A stretch of 64,000 bases of DNA from contig CM069454.1 in assembly GCA_035610835.1 (NCBI GenBank), positions 1,240,001 to 1,304,000 of the forward strand, read 5' to 3'. A program made the translations under genes and the position numbers. Numbering within the stretch: the stretch's first letter is position 1; every line of letters begins with the position of its first letter. Below the pieces are notes generated by a model, which was not told the origin of the DNA, ran no database searches, and saw nothing but the letters and a program-made list of their open reading frames with translations. Source of the stretch: Ophiura sarsii. Taxonomy: Eukaryota; Echinodermata; Ophiuroidea; Amphilepidida; Ophiuridae. Below are positions 1-11,504 of this stretch, one piece after another.

Positions 1-40
1 ATGTGCTACAGGTGACAAATACTAATTTTCCCATTTCCAA

Positions 41-240
41 AAATGACACCCCAATTAGGGTGTAAATGTATCTCAATATGACACTTAAGAGAGTCAATTT
101 TACACCCCATTTGGGGTGTAATGACATTTTTCGAAAACACCCATAATGGTGTCAATTTGACACCTTTAGGTGGCCAACTGAGGACCCATTTGTTGACACT
201 TGTTTTAGTGTCAAAATGACAACAACATATTTGTGAGTGT
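41..240. repeat. Short hairpin-rich repeat remnant
   Basis: Variants of TGACACC and GTGTCA recur here. Two adjacent small palindromes are visible: ACACCCC (46-52) with GGGTGT (58-63), and TACACCCC (101-108) with GGGGTGTA (113-120). This looks like a degraded transposon end or internal repeat. The family is not recognised. Confidence 0.4.
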
Positions 241-451
241 AGGTTTTCCGCACACTGTAATATTACATTAACTTCTCATTCATTTAGATTAAAACTAGAT
301 ACAACAAACGATACTTCACTAATCGCCACAGGGAAGAGCATATCAATTGTTTACTAAATGTAAAATAATATATCCCTCTCAGAATCTCCTTAAAATGAGT
401 TCTAAAAGAAGAGTTTTATCCAATATTATATTAAAAATATTTGATAATAAA

Positions 452-633
452 TGAAGTTCAATACTTTGTACCGGCTGATTTTCGGTTATTGTTGAAAATC
501 AAAACAAATGGTTTCAGGCCAGTGGAATTTCCCTCGGGGCTTCAGCCCTCGGGAAAATTAATTGGGCCTAAAACCATTTGTTTTGATTTTCAACAATTAC
601 CTCAACACAGCCAGTACGCAGTATTTAACCTCT
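452..633. mobile_element. Foldback (MITE-like) element, about 180 bp
   Basis: The two halves are inverted copies of each other. The strongest part pairs 491-520 with 563-595 (GTTGAAAATCAAAACAAATG against its reverse complement). Weaker similarity reaches out to about 452 and 633, and the loop is a CCTCGGGG/CCCTCGGG pair around 540. No coding capacity. A short open frame through it is a by-product of the symmetry. No target duplication was identified. Confidence 0.6.
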
Positions 634-866
634 AATACTTTGCCCTACGGCCATGTGTTTTGAACTCACCACCCAAAAAGGGTGGTGGCGTTGCATTTTT
701 GGTGACGAATCATCCATCGCTCTCTATTAACTCAACAACTAAATGTGGTAGAGCTATGGTTGAGGTGTCACGTGAAAGCCTATTTATCTAGCTACATTGT
801 GTTAATAAATCAAGCATTTCCATAAATGTTTGGCTGAGATATGATTGATTATGTTGTGAAAGTCAG

Positions 867-879
867 GGGTGGTGGCGGT

Positions 880-955
<76 letters not shown>

Positions 956-965
956 GCGGCGGTGG

Positions 966-997
<32 letters not shown>

Positions 998-1066
998 GCG
1001 GCGGTGGCGGCGGCGGTGGCGGCGGCGGTGGCGGCGGCGGCGGTGGCGGCGGCGGTGGCGGCGGCG
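867..1066. repeat. (GGC)n/(GGT)n microsatellite, about 200 bp
   Basis: About 66 consecutive GGC or GGT trinucleotides. It is open in several frames (poly-Gly, poly-Ala, poly-Pro) only because the repeat has no stop codons. There is no splice or start context for a gene. The G-rich strand could form quadruplexes. Confidence 0.95.
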
Positions 1067-2177
1067 CTGTGTGCAATCTCTATGGGGAATATAGAAAATG
1101 TTCCCAATTCTACGTTCAATTTACTATAGCTCCTCATCCCTGTATGGTACAAACATGATTTTGCTCTCATTTTATAGATTATTTTATATTTTATAAGATT
1201 CTGTTTCAACAAATGTGACAATTATTGTGCAACAATTGTAATCATGAATCGATTGCGTTGTCCTTGGCTTTTTCCCTATTCGCTACACAGTGAACTTGCC
1301 CTAATTCATCGGTATTACATACATGACTATAACAAAAGAAAGATTTAACCGATGATAGCAAAATTATACATTTTTGGAAAGCTCTCAAATAGGGGAATTC
1401 AAAAATGCCGTTTAAATCAGGATAGGGTACATACCAAAAAAATATACTTGAAAACTCTAATAAATATGAAATTTAAACGTTTGTGCTCATTTACTTCTCG
1501 ATATAGTATATTTCAACATGTTTACAATTAACAACTATTATGTTCTGATGGGTAATTGCATGAGGAACTTAAATATGCGCTGTAAATTATGATTGGGATA
1601 GGTATAAAATTATTATTGAGCTTAAATCAGAATATGAAAAAAATCGATAATTTTTTAACATTCTTAATCACAACATGTTACCATCAGGTCTTATCTAAAT
1701 TCCAATAGCATATTTGGATTTCTTGTGAGATTACCGTTCAGAAAATATATACTTTGTATGGGGTAGAACAAATAGTTATTGCAATATGCTAATTCGAATC
1801 TCAGATGGTGTAAAATGTAAAAATCTGGACATGCAACGGTAAGGGTGGCGAGTTCAAAACACACGGCCCTATAGTTTAAGCTACACATGTTACTAATTTG
1901 AAATTTATTATTTCCGAACTTATTTATAAATAATGGTTTATTTTGGAAACTTTTCAAAAAACAACAAATGGTTAAACCAATACGAATTTTCAAATGTAGG
2001 TACATTGTGTCTATATACTCGTCTGTGTGGTGATAAGTAAGAGGCTTAGATTATGGTTATTGTCAGGATTAAGGATCAGAAATAATACTTTATTCAGAAA
2101 AATCCTTAAAATGCTCAATAAAGAATAACGAATCTTCGTTTCAACAAGCGCGTAATATTTATAAAAAAGCTTAATAA
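1067..2177. other. AT-rich intergenic, nothing recognised
   Basis: No open frame with recognisable protein features, no RNA gene and no clear repeat was seen in this 1.1-kb stretch. Confidence 0.6.
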
Positions 2178-2400
2178 AGAAATAAATCATTTTGCAATTT
2201 TGACGTGATTCTTTCATAAGCTATAAAAACGAATAACTTGTTTGAAAATTGAAATATTAAAATGTTAAAAATAGGAAATGGAGATGATGATTGACTGATT
2301 AATCGTTAGATATTTTCAACGTTTCAGTAAAAAACTACTATTGTTATATGCCTTCACTGTCAAAGTGTTTGACAGAAAACCACAGAGAAAAAGTGCATCG
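2178..2400 (+). repeat. Dispersed repeat R1, copy 1
   Basis: Aligns over about 200 bp with 8908-9107 in the same orientation. Shared blocks include TGACGTGAT, the GAAATATTAAAAT stretch, GATGATTGACTG.TTAATCG.TAGAT, TTATATGCC.TCA and AGAAAAAGTGCATC. It is probably a fragment of an interspersed element. No ORF or terminal repeat was found. Confidence 0.65.
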
Positions 2401-2848
2401 CAGAAATATTTAAAAAAGACTAGCGATACTTCTTCTGAAGCAGTGGGTTGTGATAGTCAGTCACAATCACAGTCTTATTCCTGATACCGATAATGCTACA
2501 CAATTTTGTTTGGTAAACCACGTTGAACGAAGTTGTCTTTTAGGACGTAGACGACGAACAGCGTGGGCGTAAAACTAAGGAACAGCGCTTGGAGTTGTCA
2601 GGAGAACAGCCCTTTGAGTAGTCAGGACGACCTCAGACCGATCGTTAACAGTGGGTGTGATCCAGTAAGTACATGTACGTCTCGCTGTTTCACAGAGTTC
2701 TTGGTTTACTGGCTTAGCATCAACAAGTTGAGAACAATTGGCCTATAAATCCAGGGTTGCCTTTGTTTGGTGTCTACACAGCACGGATGTCGTCGACAAT
2801 GTAGTACTAAATAAGGTATAGTGTAATATATCATATTACTAATGTATT
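2401..2848. other. Intergenic, nothing recognised
   Basis: Mixed-composition DNA without a supportable gene. Short open frames here have no family features. Confidence 0.5.
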
Positions 2849-3037
2849 GTGAAAATTATGAAAATATGCAAAATGTAAAAATATTGAAAAAAATGAACAA
2901 ATATTGAAACCATGTAATTATGTGAAAATATTGAAGAAAAAAAAATATTTCAAAATATTGAAAACTATGAATAGTATGTGAAAATATTGACAATAATGAA
3001 AATGTGTGTGGGAATGTATGAAAATGTATGAACATAA
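2849..3037. repeat. AT-rich irregular tandem repeat of GAAAATATTGAA-like units
   Basis: GAAAATATTGAA and GAAAATGTATGAA variants recur every 12-16 bases. The minus strand stays open because of this periodicity, giving a Phe/His-rich frame judged non-coding. Confidence 0.6.
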
Positions 3038-3649
3038 TATTTATGCATTTGAAGAGAGGATAATAAATTATCCGTTTTAGGCATTGTTTAATCACAAAAC
3101 TACCAAATCCACGCTGAAATGATTGAATTGAAGTCTGAAGAGCATGTACATGTATTATGAATGTGTGCCTGCGCCACATATCAAATAAAACACACGATTG
3201 AAAAATATGCATATACTGTACATAAGAAATATTAATTTGTATAGAGAAAGTTAATGGTGTTGGCTTCATCCTGGCATGACGATTTTGTGAGCGTTACTGC
3301 TTGAACTAGACACCTCTTAAAATCCGTTCATTTCGTCCCCTGAAAGGTTTGGTCCACAATTCCATCGCGTTGGACGTTATAGTCTTTTGTTAAATTATTT
3401 CCCATCACTTTGTCTCAGTCTTATCGACTCACTAAACTCCGCTTGTAACCATTATCATGTTTATTAGCGATCATCGCGTGTTTAACTATGGTTTAACGTA
3501 GCACATTAAACTCACAATTCATCAAATAACACAAGCAATAGCAGGCGACGATCTAAGATCAGCCAGGCTTGGCTATGGCATGGAAATAATGGCCAATGCC
3601 ATCAGATAAGGGCTAACATAAAGTGGCTACGCAATTATATCATCAACAT

Positions 3650-4000
3650 TTCCGGTAGCAACCACTTTCGGAGTTAGTGCGGACTCCAAAATATATCTCT
3701 ATATCTCTATAAATAAATATAATATTAATCTCCAAACATAGAGTATCTGCATATGATTCGTGCAAATTTACAAACTCAGAGTTTGTGCTTTCGTTGTTAA
3801 AACTCTAAAATCAGAGGTTGTGTGGACTCTAAAGGATTTGTTTCCCCTTCTAAATAGTGATTTTTTTAACATCCAAAAAGAAGTTTCTGCGCATTCCGCA
3901 AAACTCAGAATTTAGAGTTTCTGCGTATAATTATACGCAGACCCTCCAAATTCAGAGTTTCTGCAACGGACGCAAACACTCCGAAATCGGAGTAACTACA
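3650..4000. repeat. Dispersed repeat R2 (TGCGNACTCCAAAATCGGAG family), first block
   Basis: Divergent copies of a motif around CTCAGAGTTTGTGC, CTCTAAAATCAGAGG and TTTCTGCG recur in direct and inverted order. The block holds a perfect 20-bp palindrome at 3921-3940 (CTGCGTATAATTATACGCAG). The same motifs recur at 4970-5450. Non-coding. Confidence 0.6.
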
Positions 4001-4969
4001 TGATTACCCTGACCTAATCTCCTGACTCCAATAATAAACCAATAAATCTCGCCATTCCCAATACGGTGCAAAAACTGTCCTAAAATTTGTGATTTGATTT
4101 CTAAACAAACCCGTACAAAAATGTACCAGATTAATTATTTGGCCAGACAGTTTGTTATGCCCATCTAGATAAAAGTTTATATTTTATAAACCGAACAAGA
4201 TATGTGATATTTCTCTAATAAGCCTGATTAAATTTTACTATTGAATGATGCATATCCACTATTCCTAAATATCATGCGTTAATAGGTACAATACTCAAAA
4301 TATCATGCGTCATATCTTACTGAAGCAGGAATAGGGCGATCCCAAATAGATTGAACTAGTTCACCAAGATATACAGATTCTTTGGACACTAAATATGATA
4401 ACTGAAGCAAAGTGTTGACAAATGTAAATCAGAAAGGTTGACAAATATTGATGAAAATATCTGACGCCGACGTAGATGCATTTATTTCATAGCATCCAGA
4501 CAGAGAGCTATGAATCAGAGCTAGGCACATTAGGCTCTCACCGTATATAGCAAATTGCGTTTTCATTACTGAAGAATATTTGTTTTCAAACGGCATCATC
4601 GCATGAGATGTATTTCAACCTATGACCTTGTTGCCGTGTGCGTTGCTCTAGATTTCCTTTATCTCACCACTTCAATAGCGATGTTGAGTTGGGGTGTGTA
4701 TCCTCATTACAGTGTCAATTAAAAGAGGAAAGATGACTCTAAAGTGGACCAATATTTACCCCAAAAAGATGACCTGGCAATAATGTTAACGCATCAAAAT
4801 GTGATTTTTAACTAGTCTTTGAAAGTGTATCCCGACAGCATTGTCTATTTCGTTAGTCCAAACGCACCTACAATGGAGGTATCAAAAATTACTTCAATTT
4901 CGGTGTGACTGTACCCGTCACAAAAACTCAAAAAATAGTAAAAGGTTATGCGTATTATACGCACACTTT
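4001..4969. other. Intergenic, nothing recognised
   Basis: No gene, RNA or clear repeat is visible between the two R2 blocks. Confidence 0.5.
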
Positions 4970-5450
4970 ACCAAAATCGGAGTTTGTGCGTCCGTCGCAC
5001 AATCTCAAAAATCGGAGGTTGTGCGGACTCTAAATGAATGAAATGTATCTGTAGGACATGTTAACCTCCAAACAAGGAGTTTCTGCGCATGATACGCACT
5101 AACATTTCCAAAATCGGAGTTTGTGCGTCCGTCGCAAAAACTCCAAAAATCGGGGGTTGTGCGGACTCTAAATGATTTTTTCTTCTTCTTTATTTTGAAA
5201 TATAAACCTCCAGAAATGGAATTTCTTCGCATGATACACAACAATTTCCAAAATCGGAGTTTGTGAAATCAAGGCTATGTGCGTATTTTTACGAAATCCA
5301 TTAAATGCGCTGTGCACTTTGATACATTGGTATTTCTTGGCATGATACACAACAATTTCCAAAATCGGAGATTGTGAAATCAAGGCTATGTGCGTATTTT
5401 TACGAAATGCATTAAGTGCACTGCGCACTTTGATACATTATAAGTTCGCG
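4970..5450. repeat. Repeat R2, second block with tandem units
   Basis: Two near-identical stretches of AAAATCGGAGTTTGTGCGTC plus a GTTGTGCGGACTCTAAATGA tail lie at 4974-5036 and 5112-5174. A separate 108-bp direct duplication follows (about 5224-5330 and 5332-5440), sharing CATGATACACAACAATTTCC and CAAGGCTATGTGCGTATTTT. Frames through it repeat the same peptide and are not genes. Confidence 0.75.
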
Positions 5451-6040
5451 TACACTTTAAATGGCCTAGGACTTGCGCAGATTTTGATTCAAAATCACTG
5501 AATATACCTTAAATAGTTTTGGTGATATGAATGATAATCGGGCCCATAGTGTATATTATTTAGTTTAAAGAGTAGCATGCTTTGAAGAAACATACTAGCG
5601 GTCAATGTGTAGGGGTTATCAATTCACATAATTATCAATCATGTTTCAGTTTCATTATCATTCGGGAAATGAAATAAGAAACAATGTATGGGCTCGTTTA
5701 AAACTTTAGCAGAAGACGATTCGCAAGTGCTCTTGGGTATTTCAGTTTTTTTAGGTAGCCCCATCGACAACAATGAGAGTTAGCATTTGTTATTAAGAAA
5801 GTACTTTAAATTATTATTGAAACTCACGATATTTTCGTCAAACACATGATTTTACATTGAAACTAAAACTATTTAAAGCTACAATCCTCCCATTCACCTT
5901 ATTTTAAGAATTATAAGAACAACAATTAAGGAAAAAAATAGTTGGCACACTTGATACAATTTAATACAACTATCCCTGTGCTCACAATAGAGAACCGACT
6001 TAGCACTCTTTAATAGCACGCAGAGGTCTCACCCTCTCTC
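5451..6040. other. Intergenic, nothing recognised
   Basis: AT-rich DNA with no supportable feature. Confidence 0.5.
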
Positions 6041-6044
6041 TCAT

Positions 6045-6140
6045 TCTTCCCCACCCCCCATCAATCAATGTTGAGAGAGCTGTCAAGGCTTCTGATGACA
6101 TGTGGCTCGGATCAACATTGCCTCGGGGGAGAGGGGCACT
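6045..6140 (+). repeat. Dyad element D, copy 1 (CAATGTTG...CAACATTG)
   Basis: CAATGTTG (6066-6073) and CAACATTG (6113-6120) form inverted ends about 40 bases apart, bordered by a C-rich tract on the left and a G-rich tract on the right. The loop contains GGCTTCTGATGACATGTGG. Related arrangements occur at 31230-31325, inverted at 29325-29410, and at 38385-38450. Confidence 0.5.
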
Positions 6141-6479
6141 TTTTTCCTTAATTGGAAAAGTGTGCCAACCTTTTTTTTCCTTGATTGAAGATTTCAGAAG
6201 AAAAAAATAAACGGAAATAAACTGTTGATTTGCGCGAATGATATAGATTATAGAAATATATAATACGCGACAGTTTAGATGGATCTGTGAACCTTTTTGA
6301 TGGAAATTACGACAGATACAATGACAACTAGACATAAGCTGCGATCGGAGATCGCGGATATTAGTCTTTGGATTTGGTAGTTAGAGAGCGGGGATGTGCG
6401 TATTTGTTGGAACCAATCAGCGTTCAGTTTTGATTTTAAAAACCGAACTATTGTATATGCGTACGGTCAACAGGAATAT

Positions 6480-7790
6480 GTTGGCCAATTCTGACGATCC
6501 TAGGTAATTTCACTAAATTGCAACGGCGTTTTAAGTGAAAATCACTTTTTGACCCCTAGTGACCTTTTCTTGACCTTTGACCCCAAACTTATGATTGACT
6601 TTTTTTCTTGGCTTATCAATGCGCGCAAGAAAAAAGTAGTTCCGTCAAAATCAGAGCATGTTTTAAGATTTTCACCTGTAAAGTTCAATGACCTCTAATG
6701 ACCCCGTGTGACATGTCACTTTTGGTGGAGAAGGACCCTATATGAACATGGATGAGAGGAATCTTTTGACTAATTCTGACAATCATAGGTCATTTCCTCT
6801 CGGACAAGTAGCATTTTGAGTGAATGGAGTGAAAATTTACATTTTGACCCCTAGTGACCCCAAATATTTTTTGATTTTAAAAACCTAACTATTGTACATG
6901 CGTACGGTCAAAAGAAATATGTTGACCAATTCTGACGATCCTAGGTCATTTCACTAAATTGCAAATGTGTTTTTAATGAAAATCACGTTTTGACCCCTAG
7001 TGACCTTTTTTTTGACCTCTGACCCAAAACTTGTAATTGACTTTTTTGCTTGGCTGATCAATGCGCACAAGAACAAAGTAGTCGCGTCAAAATCGGAGCA
7101 TGTCTTAAGATTTTTACCTGTATAGTTCAATGACCTCTAGTGACCTTGTGTGACATGTCACTTTTAGTGAAGAAGGACCCTATATGGACATGGATAAGAG
7201 GAATCTTTTGACAAATTCTGACAATCATAGGTCATTATCTCTTGGACAAGTAGTATTTTGAGTGCGAGGAGTAAAAATGTACATTTTGACCCCTAGTGAC
7301 CTTTTATTGACCTTTGATCTTAACGGTATGATTGACTTTTGTTCTTGTCTTATCAATGCCCACAAAATAAAAGAAACTCGGTCAAAATCGGAGCATGCCT
7401 TATATTTCCCCCCTGTAAAGTTCAATGACCTCTAGTGACCCCGTTTGACATGTCACTTTTAGTGTGGAAGGACCCTATATGAACATTGATCCTAGAAATC
7501 TTTTGACCAATTCTGAGTATCATCAGTCATTTTCCCTCGGACAAGTAGGGTTTTGAGTGAATGGAGTAAAATTTACATTTTGACCCCTAGTGACCCCAAA
7601 TGATTTTTAATTTTAAAAACCGTTCTTTTGTACATGCGTACGGTCAAAAGGAACATGTGGACCAATTTTGACGATCCTAGGTCATTTCACTAAATTGAAA
7701 ATGCGTTTTATCCCGTTTTGACCCCTAGTGACCCCTGTGTGACCTTTGACCCATTATGCTTTACAACCTGAGTAGTGGTGCACATAAGGG
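6480..7790. repeat. Repeat R3 tandem/dispersed array (TGACCCCTAGTGACC family)
   Basis: Four divergent units of about 300-400 bp share CAATTCTGACGATCCTAGGTCATTTC, TTTTGACCCCTAGTGACC, ATGATTGACTTTT, TCAAAATCGGAGCATG and TGACATGTCACTTTTAGTG blocks. Copies recur at 9650-9780 (3' end only), 27935-28510, 55850-56390 and 57430-59750. The 3' end finishes in a GAAGAAGAAAGAA-like tail (7853-7866), as in non-LTR or SINE-type elements. No protein is encoded. DR1-type TGACCTTTGACC sequences lie inside (6571-6582, 7740-7752). Confidence 0.75.
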
Positions 7791-8907
7791 TTCTTATGAC
7801 CAAATATGGTCAAAATTGGGTCAATGGTTACGGAGCTATAGGTCCCATGGCTGAAGAAGAAAGAAACAGGACGAATACAGTATATTAGGCGATTCTCGAC
7901 TAATATAAAAAAGGAAATAGATGACATCCTGAAACGATAGCTTTTGATGGTAAAAGATCAAGATGGGATGTTATTGCGAAAAAGTATGAAGCAGTTACAC
8001 AGGCATCCATATGGGAATTCGACAGCTCTGCGTGTATAGGCTATCACGAGTTCTTGCCTGAAGTCCGTGTGTAATTTTACAATAATACGGCTTGATTATT
8101 AATACATGTTTATCACGCACTTACATCAAGTAAAGAATCAGGGCTCAACTTTCAATTTCATAATTTCATGGAATCATAATCCCGATCATTCAAAGTAAGA
8201 AATTGTATTTCATGATGTTAATTGCTATCCCTCTTCTACTATGGAGCACCAATTGAAGATAAGTTGAACTGATCAGTGTTTTCTTTATTTTTTAATATGA
8301 CGCTTCAAAAAAACATGAAACTACTTTAGAAAATTGTATTTATGTATAGATAACTAGTTAAGAGCAACTTTTCCCACCTTGAGTAATGTCCTTTAAATAT
8401 TAAGCAGTAATAATTATGCTAGTCATTCATTTATTGATTGACACGTTGATATCGTCTCGTAGTTAAATATATCAATACTTATCTGCAATTCATGGATTGT
8501 GACTAGCATGAAATACAGTACACATAGCTAAGCCTATGCGTACTTTAAAGATTTCCTAAAAGATTCATGATATTATATTACGATAAATATTATCATAATG
8601 TTTTTATTTAGAATGTTGGTATTGTTTGCACCCGCCGCAGACGCTGCATAGATCTATGCATGCATAATGCTTTCCACGCGGCCATTACTTTTAACATACA
8701 CAAAACAGATATTTCAGAAACCAGCTTTTAAAGTCTATCTCAATGGTTACTGAACCAAAACTAGGAATGTTTGTACTTATTTTAATGCATTTCTGAAGGT
8801 GATTCCAAATACGGTGATGACATTCAATAATTTTGACATTTTTGAAACATTTTAAGACATTTTGGAATGTCGTCTGCAGCCGCCTGCCGCGTGGAAAATG
8901 TTAAATG
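7791..8907. other. R3 tail then AT-rich intergenic DNA
   Basis: After the R3 tail (to about 7880) no gene was found. CCACGCGG (near 8686) and CCGCGTGG (near 8887) are inverted and may be ends of a degraded element, but the match is too short to call. Confidence 0.4.
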
Positions 8908-9107
8908 AAATAAATAAATTGTCAAAAATGTTGACGTGATGCTGTCACAAGCTTGAGAATGAAATATTAAAATATTAAGATGGTGATTGACTGTTTAATC
9001 GCTAGATTTTTTCAACATTTCAGCAAATTGAAATTAAAATTTACTATTTTTATATGCCGTCAATCGTCAAATCTTTTGATAGAAAAAAACAGAGAAAAAA
9101 GTGCATC
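8908..9107 (+). repeat. Dispersed repeat R1, copy 2
   Basis: Same family and orientation as 2178-2400, with small deletions between shared blocks. Confidence 0.65.
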
Positions 9108-9475
9108 TGAATTAAATTACGTTTCATCCTTTATGTTCAAGGTTACCAATGATATTTTGACAACTTTTATATTTTAAGTGAATTTGACTACTATATTTTG
9201 TTCAGCTCCAAACTGGCGAGTCTCCTTATATCAGCGGATCGATACATAAGGTTGCAGGCGATCATACATGAACGCAACAAGGTTCATTTTCTATCAAATG
9301 CGTGACGCGTGCGTAGGGCCAAAATCGCTCGCGTACGATTTGATTACTTTTGCGCGAGGAGATATAAGAATATATCGCCAATTTAGAACCGATTGAACCA
9401 GGGAGCTTATATAATGGGAGAGGAAATTCTAATCGCAAAAATGAAGCCTCCCCATATATGGGCATGTGGGCGTGA

Positions 9476-9600
9476 GTACGCGAGATGTAACTCTTGAGAT
9501 GACGGCGCACACTCATTAGCATACTTTAGACGCGTGATGTAACTCTTGTAACTTATTAGCATAATTTGGACGCGTGATGTAACTCTTGGAATGGGGGCGC
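9476..9600. repeat. Three-copy tandem repeat, about 55 bp
   Basis: GACGCGTGATGTAACTCTTG recurs three times (the first diverged as TACGCGAGATGTAACTCTTG), with a TTAGCATA(A/C)TTT spacer. Non-coding. Confidence 0.7.
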
Positions 9601-9639
9601 TGTCACGCTAGAGGCTTCAATTTCGGCAATGGGACTTGA

Positions 9640-9800
9640 ACTATAGTGTTCCTGATAATGCACTTGGACCCAATTGCTTTATAACCTGAATTATGGTCCA
9701 GCCAATGATAATCTTACAACATTTGGTCATAATCGGCCCATGGATTATATAGCTATTATAGTTCTGTTGTCAGGAAACGGAAAAAAGAATAATAAACCAA
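9640..9800. repeat. Repeat R3, 3' end fragment
   Basis: GGACCCAATTGCTTTATAACCTGA and the following GGTCATAATCGGCCCATGG mirror the end of the R3 array (7745-7850). It is isolated from the rest of the unit. Confidence 0.5.
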
Positions 9801-10535
9801 CCAAATACAATACCTTTTTCGTTTCTCGAAAAAACTAAAACGACTCGATACTGACGATATATATTCGGAAGGACCATATTGAGTCATAAAATCAGCTGAT
9901 TCAAGGCGTGTGTAGGAACACCATCAGGCATTTTTTTATCTTTAATTGAAATCGAAATGTTAACGTCAAATTATTCTCTTACCAACACATATGAACTTTA
10001 ACTCTAAGGATAACTTATTCCCTTCCTCTGTACTATATGCACGGGAGTTAGAAAGCATCGATTTCATTGATCAACTAGCGTTATTCAAAGGCGATGAGTG
10101 GCAGCTTATGAAAATGAAATTTATTGCATTTACGTGTCACACAATATTATTAAAATATATGGAAATCAAAGATTATCTATTAACTTTTATTTATATGGCA
10201 ATCTCTATGCTTTGCTTAATATTATAACAATTTGGTCCTGAAGAAGTCAGAGCTAATCCTGATGAAAGCTTGACAGTTTTGAATCTTCCGACGGCGAACC
10301 CGTTCAGCTCTTAACCTATGCATATTTTGTTTGAATACCGGCGTAAAAGCATATCTCACAATTTGAGTTCCATATTTACTTCTTAAATGGCAAAGGCATA
10401 CAAATTATTTATTTTCAGTAACATATTTCTTTATCATATTCGTCATCTATCCAACTTTGTGCAGCGATGTCAGAGCATATTGAAATGATCGCGTTTTATT
10501 ATCTGACACGTCAATACGCTAGCAAAAACATCAAA
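9801..10535. other. Intergenic, nothing firmly supported
   Basis: A 78-codon frame at 9991-10227 has no recognisable domain. 10235-10320 reads like a degraded retroelement tail (CCTGAAGAAGTC, GATGAAAGCTTG), but this is not strong enough to classify. Confidence 0.35.
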
Positions 10536-10537
10536 GA

Positions 10538-10912
10538 TGAATCGCTGACTACCTGAAAACGCTGCACAGATATGAACGATGAATATTATTGTGATGATGA
10601 GGGTTGCTCTGAATTTAGGCAGCTTCATTTTTAATCACCTCTCCTCAACGCCCCGGGGAGGGTTTGGGGCTGGTGGTTTGTTTATAACCGCTGCACGCTT
10701 TCTACAGTGCCCCATCCTTTATTAAGACTGAATCGCTGACTACCTGAAAATGCTGTAACGTCACTGCAGAGATAGGAACGATGAATAGTATTGTGGTGAT
10801 GAGGGTTGATCTCAATTTAGGCAGTCTGAATGTTAATCGCCCCCCCCCCCCCCCCCTCAACGACCCAGGGGAGGGTTTGGGGCTGGTGGTTAGTTGATAA
10901 CCGCTGCAACCA
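10538..10912 (+). repeat. Direct duplication of a 185-bp unit
   Basis: Unit 1 (10538-about 10720) and unit 2 (10727-10912) share GAATCGCTGACTACCTGAAAA, GAACGATGAATA.TATTGTG, GGAGGGTTTGGGGCTGGTGG and TAACCGCTGCA. Unit 2 has acquired a C16 homopolymer at 10840-10856 where unit 1 has CACCTCTC. Frames crossing it are not genes. Confidence 0.8.
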
Positions 10913-11242
10913 AATAAGTACATGTTGGTTGCCCGGTGCTCATTTTGGGTGTCCCGGGCAACCGGGCAACCACTTAACGCGAACGCTGCTGCAAGCTATA
11001 CTTTCTACAGTGCCCCCTCTCTTGACGAAGCTGAATTGTGTCCATACTTCCTTAATGTCCACCGCTCCGTGCATGTTAAGTGGATATCCCCAAACCAACC
11101 CCGCCTAAGATTGCATGAAAGATGTCCCTCAGTATCTTTACACCACGCAGCCATTAGATAGTCCTCAACTATTATCAACAACTAGAAATGTCTTCCACTT
11201 TGTCTCTCTGCGTTAAACAAATGTAGATGATCACTCTTAAGA

Positions 11243-11504
11243 CGCTGACACACCTAGCCGATGTTGTTCGCCGGAGCTATACCGGAGCACAAATTTGGCT
11301 GTTTTCGTGGATCGGAAATAGTACGGTAGCCCAACGATATCATATCGCTAAACGCGGTAGTACATTTAATATAGTCAGGACGTCGTCAGAACATCGGCGA
11401 CGGTAGACAGTGCTTTCTCGACGGAGCTCCGTCGATTTTCTCGCCGTTGTAATTGTGGGCTCCGGTTTAGTCCCGGCGAGGTACATCGGTAGTGTGTGAC
11501 AGCG
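11243..11504. mobile_element. MITE with 46-bp terminal inverted repeats
   Basis: 11243-11289 and 11459-11504 are inverted copies at roughly 80-85% identity (CGCTGACACACCTAGCCGATG against its complement). The interior is 170 bp with no transposase. The superfamily and target duplication could not be decided. A 68-codon minus-strand frame across it is a by-product. Confidence 0.75.

Noticed and set aside
802..1221. Open frames of poly-Gly, poly-Ala and poly-Pro on both strands
   Set aside because: They come from the GGC/GGT microsatellite, which has no stops in any frame. No start, splice or flanking protein signal.
2856..3269. 137-codon Phe/His-rich minus-strand frame
   Set aside because: Arises from GAAAATATTGAA tandem repeats. 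No domain or start context.
9991..10227. 78-codon plus-strand frame
   Set aside because: No similarity to any family I recognise and no splice or signal features.
10235..10320. Possible Penelope-like or LINE tail (CCTGAAGAAGTC, GATGAAAGCTTG)
   Set aside because: Too short and degraded to assign to a family.
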